This document shows positions 13,031-27,400 of a stretch of DNA of 64,000 nt, piece by piece. How positions within the stretch are numbered: the stretch's first letter is position 1; the number at the start of each line of letters is the position of its first letter. A program made the position numbers and the translations under genes. The notes below the pieces were generated by a model. The model was not told where the DNA came from, ran no database searches, and was given only the letters and a program-made list of their open reading frames with translations. Origin of the DNA: Siphlonurus alternatus (taxonomy: Eukaryota; Arthropoda; Insecta; Ephemeroptera; Siphlonuridae); assembly GCA_949825025.1 (NCBI GenBank), contig OX463781.1, forward strand, positions 10,232,648 to 10,296,647. Reading direction: 5' to 3'.

Positions 13031-16000
13031 GTATTGCTTATATTGTTTTTCTTGATGTATAATTTATAATATGTGTTCTTAAACTTGAACTTCAAGCATT
13101 CGCATTAGAGCAATAGTGCAAATCAACGTGACACTGCTATAAATATTATATAAAATTTGTGTGGTTATAATTTTTATAATTACACCATGCACTGTTTGAT
13201 TTTAAGTTTTTAAACACTATTCATTCCAATACAAATAGAGTTAATTGTTGCCCTTCAAAATCTTGAAAATCGATTAGAGATTTATATTGAAAATGTTTTT
13301 CCTCAAAAGTTAATTTTCACACTCTTTTTCACTATAATATTAAATAATAAAATGCTAAAACCATTCTAAGTTATTATTTTATTTTTTTGCTCTGTGATGT
13401 ACTTTTAAACCTGAAAGGCACATTTTTCATTCGCTTATATAAGCTCATGTTGGCATACATAGATTCATATAAATTTCTACACACGTAAGCTCGTGGAATT
13501 ACTATCCTAAATCTTACTATATAAAAAGTATGGAAGCTTTTATAATATATTATTTAGAAACCTTATATCCTTATCCTTGTTGGGTTTATATATATAAATA
13601 TATAACAGAATTGAATATTATTTATTTATACACAGGTCGATATGGTTACAAGTTACAATACTTCTATTAGTAAACAGGTATATAAAACACTCATCACTGC
13701 AGGTGAATATTTCATATTTTATGCTCTGTGAATATAAAATCAGTACCAATACTTTAAATAGTGACCTTCAATAAATTCTAAAATTTCCAAATGTTTTGAC
13801 TTTTATTGAAACATATGGTACTAGATCTTTTTCTCCCCTTTTATAGTTTGGATTAGATATGTTGGTAAAATTTCCTTGGGGAGGAAAAAAAAGCGTACAA
13901 AAGTTAACTAAAACGAAAAATGTCGCAAATATACTATGACATAAAATATATACTTGAATTTATTTCTTGAAAAATAAAAATGTAACAACTATGTCTCCTT
14001 TCCATTTGCCTTCACAAATAGATTTAAACAGCAACTTGCATGATAAAATTATATCTGACTTGTGATGAGTTATAACTGTGACTACAAAAGACATTTTTCA
14101 GCACGTGCATCGTCATAATTTCTTTAAAGTTTTAATAAATTAATTTCAGCATCTCCCTCTAAAAAAATCAAAGGTATTATATAATGTTCCTGTTTAGCTG
14201 CTTATTATGTGCAAATTTAAAAGTCTACATATACTTATGATTATATTGATTACGATGTGAGCAATTATTGTGTGTCCGTTTACATGCAGCCTTGTATAGG
14301 TATGTGCTATGTCTTCTCCCCTTATGGCTATGCAACCATTTCTGCTTTTTGCAGTATTAAATGATTATTCATTCATTAACGTAAAATGTAACGTACAACC
14401 TTCATAGACATGCAAATTTTAATTTACCCATGGATATGGATTGAATGTGGGTTCCATACCCACAAGGGAAATATATTTTTTAATGGAGCTGCAAAAAGAA
14501 ACTTTAAAAAATTGTTTGAATGTGCTAAAGTCACTGAAAAACAAAATAAAAACGAATATAATTAATGTGACGCTTTGATTGAGACAAAAGCCCACACGTG
14601 ACGTCCTGCGTGCTTCCCTCGATGACTCGATCCTCGCGGTGTTCGCCAACAGTCTAGCTCGCCTGCTGGTCTGGACGCGACTTGAATCGCAAATCAAGCG
14701 GATGGAGGCGCCCTCAGGATATCTCTTGTACCTTGCAATGTCCAGGTATGCGAGATGATCTCAACGGTTTGTTATAATAAGGCACTGCAGGAAATGTATA
14801 AGATATTTAATTAAATTACTTATGCATATTTTATCATCCTGTAATTATATTTTATTTAAAGCCGTACGTATCTGATATAATACCTTGGAGATGTATTATA
14901 TTTCAAGGATTATAACTTTGAAACGTGTTTTACATACTGATAATTAGATCAACGTAAAAAAATAACTTTTTGATGGGGGGAAAATTGTGTCAAAACAAAT
15001 TGAAGCTTTTAAACTGATAAAAGTTCCCATTAAAACTTATATTGTTCTAAATAAATCTAAATTCTCACTAATCAGTATTGATTTTGATATTAATAGGAAG
15101 TAAGTGATGAATAGCCGTAATTTAATTTACGGCCCAACTAATTCTTACTAAGCATAAAATAGAAACCGAAGCTACAAATTCTTTTTTAGAATTTGTGTCT
15201 GGAGGGGACGACGGTTTTAAATATTTTTAATTATACATTGTGAGGTCACTAACTTCTCAATGACCTCTTTTCATTCGATCCTATTGTCTAATTTAAATAT
15301 TAATATTATTTTCCAAACGTTATTTATAATTTTAACCATACTATAATTCATTTATATATACTAGATATTAAAGTTGTAAATCAACTAATCTTTTAACTAT
15401 ACAATCTGATAATATTAAAAAAAAAAGATTGAACTGCGCAAATATATAACTGGACTTGTACAGATTTACATCTCATATATTAAATAATAACTCAAATATA
15501 AATTTAATTCAAATCACTTATATTTTTAATATATCGAGTTAAGTGATTTTGATAAGAATTATAGATACAATTTACGAGTCCAGCTGCATATGCAGTTTAA
15601 TATGACGTCATGAACCAAGGGGGGTAAGCCACGGGATGAGCCGATAGTTGTCAAAATGTCCCTCTCATGCCTGATTTGTGACCATACAGAATTACATCAA
15701 GACCCCCCCCCCTTACCACAAAATATAGGGATATACGTTTTTATATAATATAATAAGGGTGACAAAAAATATACTTGACGTAAGGGTTGATGGGGGGTTT
15801 AATATATAACCAGCGTAATAATAACCACCCTAATAGCTCTTCAGAGTAACAGTGACATAGAAAACAAGATGGTTTATAGCATTTATATAAAATAACCGAT
15901 GAACCATTGAATTAGATACGCTCTATTCATATAAGAGCTAATACTTTAAATGCATTTTTTTATGTTTTTTAAGTGCATCATAGTAGAGTACTATAAAATT

Positions 16001-19000
16001 TAAGTAGCATATCGTATTGACAGTAAATTTACTTTAAAATACAATGAAATAAATATTTATATATTTTTTGAAATGTTGTAATAAATTCTACAACTATTTA
16101 AATTTCAATATTTACACAAAAAAAAGCTATAATAATGGTAAATAATTTTTTTATTAGACATAAATTGTATATTTTTAATACGATAATAAGATCAATTTGT
16201 TACAATAATAACAGACTATATTATACCAACGTACAATATTAAAGTAGATCAACGTACAAGATTTTCTCCTTTATATTATAAGACTATATAGTAGACTAGA
16301 GTATAATATACAAACTAAATATGCAATCTGATTGTATTACAGAGTACTATAATAATCTTGCTACAGGAATCTTCATGTATATAAGAGAAGGTCCTGCTTA
16401 GATGTTAGTTTAGACATATTGGGGATATATCTAATTTAGCCTTACAGCTATATAAGAAAGAGAGAAAACTTAAAGAAACATAAAAATCAGATTGAAATGA
16501 ATTATATGGTAGTGCATCTTTTTAACAATGTTAAAATGCATCATGTATGCATGCACCCTGCAAGGCACGTGATGCATTTATTATATAGGGCCAACTAGAA
16601 AGCTGCTGATGGTAGACCCCAGTTCGAAGCCTAGGGGACGTGAGGGGGGAGATACAAACAAGATAAAGTTACTCCTCATTATGTGCTCTGATGCTATTGG
16701 ACAAAAAGGTAAAGTAAAAATAAATCATATATTAAGTTACCTCATTTTTTTAATAACACTAATAAAATATATAGCTTATTATGTCACTATACAGTATAAC
16801 AGTTACATTTATTCAACAAACTTGTTTTGTTATACTAATTTTTTTTAATGTGAAAAAGGTGTATATGATTTGGTATGTAAAAAATATAATGAAAAAATAA
16901 ATAAATACATAAACGTATATATTTATTGTTGTCTTTACAATGTCTTTCTTTATACATGCATGCAGGGTTAATTTTTAAAAAATTTTACTGGATTAAAATA
17001 ACTTATATTTTACAAAAAAATGCATAGTACAAATCAATAACATAATTTTATTGTATTTTTTTTTTTTTTTTTTTTTTACTGCTTGCTCTTAGAAGCTAGA
17101 ATGCTATCTAAATGGGCCAAATTAAATTTATAAAATTCCCAAATTACTGATTACATTGTTAAAAATATAACCTATATTATCACGACCATGAAAATTGTAG
17201 ATTTAATTAAAAAATTGTTTTTCACAGGTGCAGTCACGTTTGCCACTCATATTTTATAACCATTGTCTACATGTCTTATGCTTTCTACATGTCGCGTCAA
17301 ACAAAGTTGAGCTATTGAATGCAAGTGCGGGCCTGGTTAATACTCACTCGAGCCAACAATGCGTAGTCAGTAATTACTCCCAGTTCGAGCCCCGTCTGCA
17401 CAATCTAGCGCAAAACAGCTGATATCAGTATACAGTATTTCAAGTACAGTCATCGTAACTACTTGCATGGTGTGATCAAAGTTATGCGGAAGACAATACT
17501 AAGAGAAGAATTTATTAAGTAATCAACAGATAAATTATTATGTAATATAATTACAAATTGTTATGAATTTATTGCATCATTTTTTGTTGCATGTTGTATT
17601 TTATTTACTAGGCCACGAGGCAATGATATATTAGTAGAGGGTGGTTAATTATAATGTCTAGACTACGTGTATAGATCAATTGAATGCATTCGTCATACAT
17701 GCATGACAGACTTTTGCATCTCGATTGCATATTATATATGCAGCTGCTGTTATAAATGCACTTGAGGCTGCATGTGGTGATTATTTTATCGCCTCTGTTC
17801 AATAGAAACTCATTGACATTTAAAAAAGCATTATTTATTTTAAATTCACAATTTTTATATTTTTTAAATAATAAACAAAAATGCATGTGTTCCACTTATA
17901 GTTTCAATAATTTATAATTATGAAGATAAAAATTACAAATCACCATATGGGTTTTATTTTTAGCCAGAACTAATATAATTATATATTTTATATATATAAA
18001 ACATCTCTAAATCCACTATGTATAATAAAACATTATTTGAAAATTACGTATATAGACACATTTAAGGCATTACTATTAAGTTTTAATATCCCTTTTTATA
18101 TCTTATAAATAGCAAACATGGAAATAACAACAACGTAAATTCAAGTATGAAATAATCAATCAAAGTATCAAAAAGTTACCTCACTTTCTTTCATAAGAAG
18201 GTATATTAATATTTCACAATATATATTACTGCATACACTATACTAACAATACATTTAATTTAAACGCTCACTTACCAAATGATATATTCATCAGAAATCC
18301 AAAATACTTTGACTATCATTGACTGCTACCTGAAAGTTTCTCCTGTGTGATGATGATGAAGTTATAATATAGGTACACAAAGAAAATGATGAACACATCA
18401 ATCACGTGGCCACAAGAAAGCTGCTGACTTGATGAGGTCTCACTTTTTATGTCCCTTACAGTACACAACGTATTGGCGCGGACCCAAAAACCCAAAGCAC
18501 GTTCCCTTAAGATGTTCGTTTTAACGTCGATACGATCATCACCCACAGTCTCCCTAGCAGCTCTATTGTGTACGTCTTTTATATACCTCTTCACATAGGT
18601 CCGAGTAATCTGTTGAATTTAGATAAGCCATGTGCATACATATAGTGTGTTGGTTGAGTATTAAAAAGTACAGCAACTTTCTGCTTGTAGAGTTCCGCAA
18701 AATTCTTCTCATTTCAGCTATAGGTCTGTTCATAAATATAAGCAAATGAGAATCGACAATCATATTTTCCTTATGTTTTTTTTTTTTTGTTTTTTTTTTT
18801 TCAAAAGGTTTATTCTTTATTCTCATTTATGAACATACATATTGTAATAACTAAATGTTATTTGATCTTCTATATAATCATTATACTGATGTATAGTCAA
18901 GTACGCCTAATCTCATAAAAATTAATTATGTTGCTATTAACAGTATTAACCATAAGTTGTGCACAATAATATAACCTAGTTGTAAAAGTGCATCACTAGT

Positions 19001-20340
19001 GCTAGAGTTTAAAATATTTTTTTAGAATTCGTCTTCATTAAATATGTTAGATTTGTGTAAGGTATTAAATGAAATTTCATAATTTGTTATGCACTTCAGT
19101 GCATGCTGCATTATTCGATAATTTATAGGCTTGTATACAGCGTGGACATCAATATTACTTTATATAATTCCCACGTATGAAGGGGAAGATTCATTAGTTT
19201 GTATTGAAGTTTTTAATAATTTAAACCTTTACCCTAATTATATATATTTTTTTTCTAAGAAAATATTTTAAACTACAAAGTCGTAATAACCGTATCTAAA
19301 ATTTAAATTATCTAATTGTATAGAGTTATCTTGTAATTTAGAAAAGAAATATCTAAAAATTTAAACAAAAAGATTATAATTTTTTGATAAGAATATTGAA
19401 CAATTATTATTAATTTATTATAAAAATCCGACAGGTTAAATTTTTCATAAATAAAGAAGCTTGTTTTGTGTATCAGAGTCGCTTTCCCTGACTCGTACGA
19501 CGTGCTGTAATGAAGTTTGGAATTAGTTGTTGTTTTTGTTAGCCTCATGAGTGCACTGGGGAGGGAGGGGGGGGGGACGGCCTCCTTACGATACAGAAGA
19601 TCGCCGCCGCCGAGGAGATGCAACACAAAGATGCTGCAGCTCCTGCAGGTCGCTTAGACTGCCTTTGTTGTTCTCGCGCGAGCCTGTGAGATGTAAGATT
19701 AACGCTTTGCTTAGCTTGTCTCATTGTACTAGAATTATTGCTTTGAAAGGCTTCTTACATGCGTATATGTGCCATATGTCTTGTGTGTATCGGGGTTTTT
19801 ATTTAGTAAGTGAAAGGATATTACTTTATAATATAAGTAAATGATTCATAAAGAGTTTTTTTTACTGAAAAATGTGACAAATAAGTGAATAAAGTCAATA
19901 AAGTGATAACACTTTTCATCGTATATAATGTATTTAGGGAAATTGATGTTGATATAGTGTAATTAATTAATATATTTAAATAAATTAGTTGATTTTTGTG
20001 AAGTCTTTTCCACAAGTCGTGTGTCTGACTATTTTTTCCAGTTCGCTGGAAAACTCTTATTAATAAAAATGTAAAATATATTGTTATAAATTTTCCATGC
20101 AGATCTGAAAATTTTTGCATAGCTAATACAATAAATGCATGCAATTTTAGGAATTCTAACTATAAATTTAATTGCATTGAAGTAAAAAGTCACAAAAGCT
20201 GTTTTTTTTTACATTTATTTTATTCCTTCAATTTATAATAATTAATTGACATTACATGTAAAATAATTTCAATATAAAAAAATAATAATACTAATATTTA
20301 ATAAAAATAAATTTAATTATACATTAAAACTAATGTGGTG
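13031..20340 (+). other. Giant intron, no gene seen
   Basis: AT-rich DNA with long homopolymers (T-run near 17057-17078), a TGACGTCA site (15603) and a possible tRNA-like SINE head (about 17325-17405). A GC-rich patch at about 19550-19690 contains a short frame starting at 19618 but lacks a good donor, so I do not call it an exon. Confidence 0.5.
17325..17405 (+). repeat. Possible tRNA-derived SINE head
   Basis: A GGTTAATACTC segment resembling a Pol III A box is followed about 45 bases later by AGTTCGAGCCC, close to the B-box consensus GGTTCGANNCC. The segment is GC-richer than its surroundings. No cloverleaf can be closed convincingly, so a functional tRNA gene is unlikely. An old SINE or chance are the alternatives. 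Confidence 0.2.
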
Positions 20341-20400
20341 TTCGTAGTGGCAGACATTTGAACTAATATTAGAGCGCGGCAAGACGTCTGGTATTGAAGT

Positions 20401-20472
20401 AGCCAATCAGGTTTCGAGTAGAGTTAGAGTGGTGGCGGCGGGAGAACTTGTAGAGGCGAACGTCCATCAGTG
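20401..20472 (+). promoter_or_regulatory. Candidate alternative promoter (CCAAT, initiator)
   Basis: A direct CCAAT box (agCCAATcag, 20401-20410) lies about 60 bases upstream of TCAGTG (20467-20472), an arthropod-type initiator. Both sit in a GC-rich, CpG-bearing island of about 300 bases in otherwise AT-rich intron. The arrangement is typical of a TATA-less promoter. Confidence 0.4.
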
Positions 20473-20660
20473 TACCGTGAACGCTAGAGAAGCAAGGAGT
20501 GCACGCGAGCTCGCCGTCAAGTCCGCGACACGCTCCTCTACTTCTTTTACCGGTGTCTCTTAAGCCCAGGATATTTTGTGGGCAATATTAGATAAGTGAA
20601 GTGTTTTAGAAGGAGTACTTTGATCCCCACGTTCATACCTCAGACCTCTCATATACTGTG
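20469..20660 (+). other. Candidate noncoding first exon (5' UTR)
   Basis: From the initiator to a strong donor, gtaagt at 20661, is 192 bases of GC-rich DNA without any ATG, as expected for an untranslated leader exon. If spliced to the exon at 57047, the first in-frame ATG is at 57290 in a near-ideal Kozak setting (gccATGGaa). That would give a shorter isoform beginning MEELATSDEG and keeping the cysteine cluster. The ATG-free stretch and donor are seen; the transcript is inferred. Confidence 0.35.
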
Positions 20661-23057
20661 GTAAGTTGTTGCATGTGAGTGTCTTCTGACCAAGACAGGT
20701 TGCTTGCTTCTTGTTTTATTTTTCATTTTATAATGTATAAGCGAGCGTGATACGAAATGATTATTTTAAAATTCAAGGACGTATATTAGACAAGAGAGAA
20801 CAATGTACCAAAGTTCATTGAAACAATAACTATATAATAAAATCGTATAATTTATTTTAGACTGACTTTCAAGTGTTAAAAAATAAAAATGCAAATTAGC
20901 TAGTTTTTTTTATATATAATTTTATATACCGTCTTCTGATATAGTTGCGCTAAAGAATGCATTTTACTGCCATCAAAGAGATAAAAAGTATTTCGTAGAA
21001 ACGGCTACTGGTCAATTTAATTTAATGCGAAGTCGATGGTTCGACAAAATGTATGGTCTTTTTTATGCATATAATTTTAATTTCACATAATCATGGCTCC
21101 AGGACAAAGGAGCATATTCTTTTGTATTTTACAATGTAATTAAAATTGCCCAAATTAAAGCACGCCAATTATCTCAAATTTGTAGGCAAAATTCCGCAAA
21201 AGGTAGAAGTACCCTGTTGCCCTTTCATGAAAAGAGTGTCCTTTGCCACAACTATATATATGATGATATTTTTGTGCATATTTCACAAACTCAATTAAAT
21301 CTCTAAATATTAGCAAAGATACATATTTCAGACTACTCACATCATCATAATACATTTTACATGTACATGAATGGCGAACGAGAGCAATAGCCTTTGAGAT
21401 AATAAATAAAATAGACGTCAAGACAAAGTGGAATTTTGGGTACTAGAGCAATATCTTCTCCCTTCTTCTCTCTAATTTTATTGCTGAAAATTACGCAAGG
21501 TATCATAAAAATGTTCTACTCTTTGAAATCCAACCAATTTATCATTTGTACAATAAACTTTAATAAAATAAAAATAAAATAAAATATTTGATTTAATACT
21601 ATAAAACAATACGTCATAATGCTAGCTTTAAATTAAAAAAAAAGCACGCATAATTATTTTAAATACAGTAATTCATAGAAATACACAAGTTTATATTTTA
21701 AAATTAGAACTTTTTTGAAGACCCGGTATAATAAAAAGTAATAAAATTTTAATGAGATACCAATTGGCATGTGTTTTATTCCGTATTTGCCATAAATGAC
21801 AATATTTTGTATTATTAAATTATAGATGTATTTTGTCATCTTATGACGTATACCATCTCTATGCAAGTGTCCACTAGATCGATGCGATATGTACTCGCGT
21901 AGGTTTGACATTATAGTGCAGAAGGCGTAAAGGGGTGTGGTCGTTTGCTGTTGCTGGTCCAGTAGTGATGCAGAATGAAAGCTGCTGGAGAACACACACA
22001 TACAAATCCCACGTGTTGCCTATGAAGGACAACCAGACGTTCACACAGACACAAAGCAACACAACCGCAAATATCACACAAAATTTAATATCAAGAAAGT
22101 TAAAATACCTTTTGAAAAAAATTGATCTACTTTCCTAAAAATTACAAGGTATTATGAGTATATATAAATAATCAATTAATAAAGTGACTTTTTAAAAATT
22201 AGTTCTGGTTTTTAAATTGAAATTTCCAAAAATATATTATACCGTGCGTTAAAATCTCTTTTTAAGGTGTGGTCAAATTCAATCGATATAGTTATAAATA
22301 TTTTTATATTGCATGATATTTATGGTGTATCTATATATATATATAACAGATGATATCTTTACTAAATGGTGCACTAATAGATGACGTAATTTGAAGGTGA
22401 TTATGGTTGCACTATATCAAATATAAAACAATGGCTCCATGAATGTCTACACTTTGGATTATTCAATGGCCTTTTTGTCGCCTGCACGAGTTTAACCTTT
22501 ATAGAACGTATATAATGGAAATCGTCTTTATCGAGTAGTCAATTTAGACAGACTGGCACCAATATGTGTAACTTTACGTGGAATTTATGTACCAATCAAA
22601 AAACCACTTTCGTTTTCATTCTTGTTTATATATTCTGATCTTAATTAGGGCTACTTTTCTGAGCAAAACTCGTGTAACTATATAAAAAATATCAAGTTTA
22701 TTAGCTATAATTATAATTCCAAAACATAATTTATATAATTATTATAAGATTGTTGACACGAAGAAATTAAAATTAAAACAAAAATTCGTAGTAATTAATT
22801 ATGATATAATATTATAGACATTTATAAACATTGGAAGTTTAATCTTTTTTACTGTCATACTTCTCCCAATTACCAATGACAATAAATATTCTCATTAAAA
22901 AGAAATTTAATTTACGATGTTTAACATAAGCAATACGTGTTACATAAGAAAAAGTTTGTGTGGGCTTTGGTTTAATAATAGCATGCTAGGCCACAGGGCA
23001 CACACGGTTATGGGATGCGTTGGCGTATATATAAAGGATGAAGGAGCTAAGACGGCT

Positions 23058-23060
<3 letters not shown>

Positions 23061-23091
<31 letters not shown>
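23061..23091. repeat. (AT)n microsatellite
   Basis: About fifteen uninterrupted AT dinucleotides. The open frames crossing it owe their length partly to this repeat. Confidence 0.9.
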
Positions 23092-23094
<3 letters not shown>

Positions 23095-23279
23095 ATACCA
23101 TACCTATACATGCATATCTATACTGCAACGGAATGGATGCCCCTCTGCTGGGAGCCATGCAGGAGTTAATGAACTCCAACGCCGCTGCTGCAGCACCATG
23201 CATGCAGCCAAGAGATGCAATATATACAGCATCCACACGGACCGAGATGCATTCCGTAAGAGCCAAGCCCAGCACCTGA

Positions 23280-23335
23280 CTGTTGGTCCAGTGACTATCT
23301 CACCCACGCATATACTGCATGTGGTGGACCAACAG
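23280..23335. repeat. Inverted repeat with 11-base perfect arms
   Basis: CTGTTGGTCCA (23280-23290) and its exact reverse complement TGGACCAACAG (23325-23335) enclose a 34-base loop. It could fold as a hairpin in RNA. Function is unknown. Confidence 0.5.
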
Positions 23336-24420
23336 TGGTGTTGACTCACGGAAGTGTTTTCGTCTCTCTCTCTCTCCATTTTATCACCAAAAGTTACAAC
23401 CGCTGAATAACAAACTCTTCGTAATAAATAATAATTATATATTCTTCTCTTAGAATAAATACGTATGTTGGAGACAAAAATTATATTTAATTTGTATGTA
23501 AAAAAAAATAACAACAATGACGCCCATAATCGTAAAAATTATACGTGGTGGTTATGATTGTTTGAAAGGTGTGTGTTTTTTATTAATGTTGTTCCACCCT
23601 TTTTTTTAAATATATTATACAGTAAGGGTAGACAGTATACCTGTTTTAATTTTATTCTCGTAAGGTTAAAAACGTTTTTCTTTTTCCATGAAGATACAAT
23701 TACATTGCAATTCTTAGGATTAAATAGAGTTGTGTGGTTTGTATTGCATTAGAAAACTGAACTCGTATATCATCAGTTTTGTCTGAAAGTGAACTTGCAA
23801 CATTGGAATTTTAATTACATAGAATTGAACGTGTCTTCATCAATGACGAAACTCTTTTGGCTGCTTAATTTACCTCCAATTACGTGTTTTTTTTCTTTAT
23901 AAACATACTTTAAAATTACGTATTCAGTTCAGGTTTTATTAAATACAGTAATCATTCTAGTACTAATAATGTTTTTATTTCTGTGAAAATCACAGTTTAC
24001 ACTTTTATTTTTTCTCAAAAGTTCGGAGAAAAAAGTATGGTAGAAAAGACAGAACGAAAAGTGAATAATTACATTCATAAATTTAATGTAAATCAATCTT
24101 ATTCGTATATAATAAAAAAGGATGACAAACTTTTTAAATAATATTAAAGCATATTATGAACTAAAGCTATGTATATAAAATTACCTATAGTACATGTTGT
24201 ATTCTAATTTCATCCCCTCCACCCTTTTTTTTTTTCCACTTCTCAAAAAAGTGGCAGTATCAGAAATTTAATGTAGACAGCTGTTTCTGCGTGATATTTA
24301 AATCTATATACTAATAATGTAAAACTTGAATTTCCAGACTCCAATTTATCATCACTTCACTAACAGTTGGGGTGATAATGAAACTTCTTTGCATCACAAT
24401 TGGGTCAACCATGTTTCTCG

Positions 24421-24494
24421 TGACGTCACTGGTGCTCGTTATTGTTGATGGAAGAATGCAGGTGTTAACGCTGGACCCGTGCAGTATATAAATA
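24421..24494 (+). promoter_or_regulatory. Possible TATA promoter with CRE
   Basis: A perfect TGACGTCA (24421-24428) lies 56 bases upstream of TATATAAATA (24485-24494), itself preceded by GGACCC. A start would be expected about 25-30 bases after the TATA box. A very similar GGACCC plus TATATAAATA block occurs at 38155-38175. No downstream exon can be assigned, so this may be a noncoding RNA promoter or chance in AT-rich DNA. Confidence 0.25.
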
Positions 24495-27400
24495 TTATTA
24501 CAGTCATCATCTTTGTGAGATTAACCAATTTCGCTCTCTCAATAAATCCACGAGAAGCAGAGAAAGTTGCTGCCTTATTCTCTCTCTAGGTCAATAATTT
24601 GTCAACTTTTGGCAAAGTAAAATAACAATAATCAACATCATTCATTTTCAATGTCAGGGGAGTATAGTTAGTCATAGAAACAATAACTTTCCAATACTTC
24701 AATCATCATTTTTTTTGGTTCAATGCCGTGTTCTTCAAAAATTGTAAAGAATTGATCACGATTTATATAAATAGAAATTTTTACAATAAAACAGTTGTTG
24801 TAATTTGTAGTCATCAGTTTGTAGTCAATGGAAACTTTGCAATCTTTTGAATAATTTTATACACTTGTCATTTTTTTTATATTAAAAAATTCATTGAAAT
24901 TTTGCAATAAAAATTAATAAATTATTTAAAGAATATTTTTTTAATACACTTTACACTTTTTTAGAAACAGTGTGTAAAAATTAACATATCTTTTAACGTG
25001 CAACATTTACGTAAAAAGGAGAACACCTGTGTAATATTATAGTTCTAAATTTAAAACAAAGTAACCTTAACATGTAACTTATTATCCTGTTGTATAGAGA
25101 GTAACTTTTTATTTGGTTTCTCAATGTTCTAAAAGTTATACTTGTAAACAAATCTTTGTTTTAAGTTTAAAGATAAAAGGTGTTTTTACCAGTGAAAGAT
25201 ACAAATTATTCAATATACATGGTGTCATAGATATCCCCCCATGCAGTCACCGCGACGGCATACGATTTGCTCCTGTCTTCAGGCTATATCGGCATATTTA
25301 TGTTAAACGTTAAGCAATCTATTCACATATAAACGAGCTTTTTACCCGCACCACTGAGCTAAAACTTAAGTAAGAAAATATTTCGAAATCCGTCGTCGTC
25401 GCAGCCGCGTAACAGTATTGACCATATGTGATTGTGGGTGGTGTTAGTGGACATAAGAAATGCAGGACTAGCCGTGACCTTTGACATAAGACTAGATAAT
25501 ACAGGAAGTTTGGTGCTCAGTGACCCACACTTTGAGATAACCTCTCTGAGTCAATTTAAGAGAATGTCAATGCGTGTTATGACAGTTGTCGCGTATATGT
25601 AGGCATACAAGTATGCAAATACCTTGATTGAGTTACTTTAGTGATTGCGTGATGATGCTGGTGGAATTAACATTTATTTAAATAATATATAAAGGTTAAA
25701 TAAAAAAAATACTCTCCCTCTTTCTCTTAAAATGTTAAAAAATCTCTTATAAAAAATAGTTACAATAATTCAGTGCCCTTAATAAAATAAAAAATAAAAA
25801 GAAACCATTTTTATCACCGTTGTTCTTTTTTATAATAAAAAAAGCTCTTGAAGTGTTTGCATTTTTACGGTTCATTAGCAGAAATATTTCACCTAGTTCT
25901 AATTAGAAGACACCTTCTTCATCTTCACAGCATCCCTTTTCTAGTGTGGACCACCAGGCTAGCTAGGCTGGCACCAGACAAACCATCATGAGCACCATGT
26001 TACACGCCCGAGTAAATAGCATCTTCTTCTCTAACCCCACCGCCTCTCAACACAACTCCTTTGTCGCCCGTTCCTTGTTTTTTAACAGTTTATTTCGGGG
26101 TATTCCAGACGAGGCATATAAAGACAAAGTAGTGATGATAGTATACTATATTCATTGTAAGAATTAAGTGACGTCATTATTATTTTGATGACATTTAAAA
26201 GTATGAACTGATATTACATTTCCTGTTTCCTTCTGATTGTTACCATATATGTTATATTATACCTGCATTGGGATGGGTAATAAATCGTATTACAATGAGT
26301 TGATATTGTTCCTTTTTTTATGCATATATCATGAGACAGGGGGAGGGGGCGTGTCATCGTCTAGCCGGAGTTTTATTGTGAGGGGGATGCACACCTTTAA
26401 ATTGTACCATATAGTTCAACAGCCACTGTAGTTTGATTATGCATCACTGAATGCCACCCTAACATGCTTGCTGACTGTTCTATAGTTTCATGGGAGAAGA
26501 AAATAATAATATATTCAAATGCTGAGAACTTGACATTGCCTTATTTTTGTTTTTATAATGTCAACTATTTTTTATTTCAACAAAAAAATCTAACACACCA
26601 TGTAGGTATATATAATATAGATAAAAAAATATTTAACGAATGACTGATTTGTTCTCATGTTTTCTTTCTTCGATAAAAAAAATATGTATAGAAAAATATC
26701 TTCAATGAATGATAAATTGAATACATGATTGGAATATGAAGAAATATTTTCGTTACAAATACAAAAATAACAAAATACTTGGCTACGTTTTTTAAACTTC
26801 TTACCAGTTGTTGCTAGGTCTTTGATCTACCGAACTATTAATAAAAGTTTTTTTACATTTACTATACTGAAGTGGGTATATAAAAATATGTGGATAAATA
26901 TTTTTACTTCAAGCTTCGATTATAGATTTTTTTAAGAATATTATGATTAATGAAAGCTTAAAAGTGTATTTTTAAAAAGAATATTTTTATAAGGAAAAGA
27001 AGGTTTTTATCAACATTGTGGGTTAATATTAATGCATAAAATTAAAAATGTTTTGTTAAACAATTAATTCTCTTGGCAATTCATTGCTTCATCTGTCAAC
27101 CTTCTCTCCGAATTAATTGAAGAAACAATTAGGCATCAGTACTCAATTTTGCGTTTATCAATTTACCCAGATTTTTTAAATTATGTTAAATTTTGAATTA
27201 AAAAAAAGGTAAATATATTACATATTTTCGAACAACAAAATTCGTGAGTGATGAATTACCATTTAGGAATATCGAAAGCAAAAGGTATTTTTATAAAAAT
27301 AATTTTATGCAACAAACGCCCGTTTGTAACCTTGAATATTAGAAACATGTCTGAGCATGTGTTCTCCACGCCCACGGGCACGTGACGTCACGTGGTCCTA

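Noticed and set aside
19551..19844. Gly/Arg-rich frame in a GC-rich patch
   Set aside because: Composition follows a G-run, it reads on into AT-rich DNA, and it lacks a good donor.
22917..23517. Frames of 120 and 137 codons around the (AT)n repeat
   Set aside because: One crosses the dinucleotide repeat, they overlap antisense to each other, and neither has homology-like motifs or splice signals.
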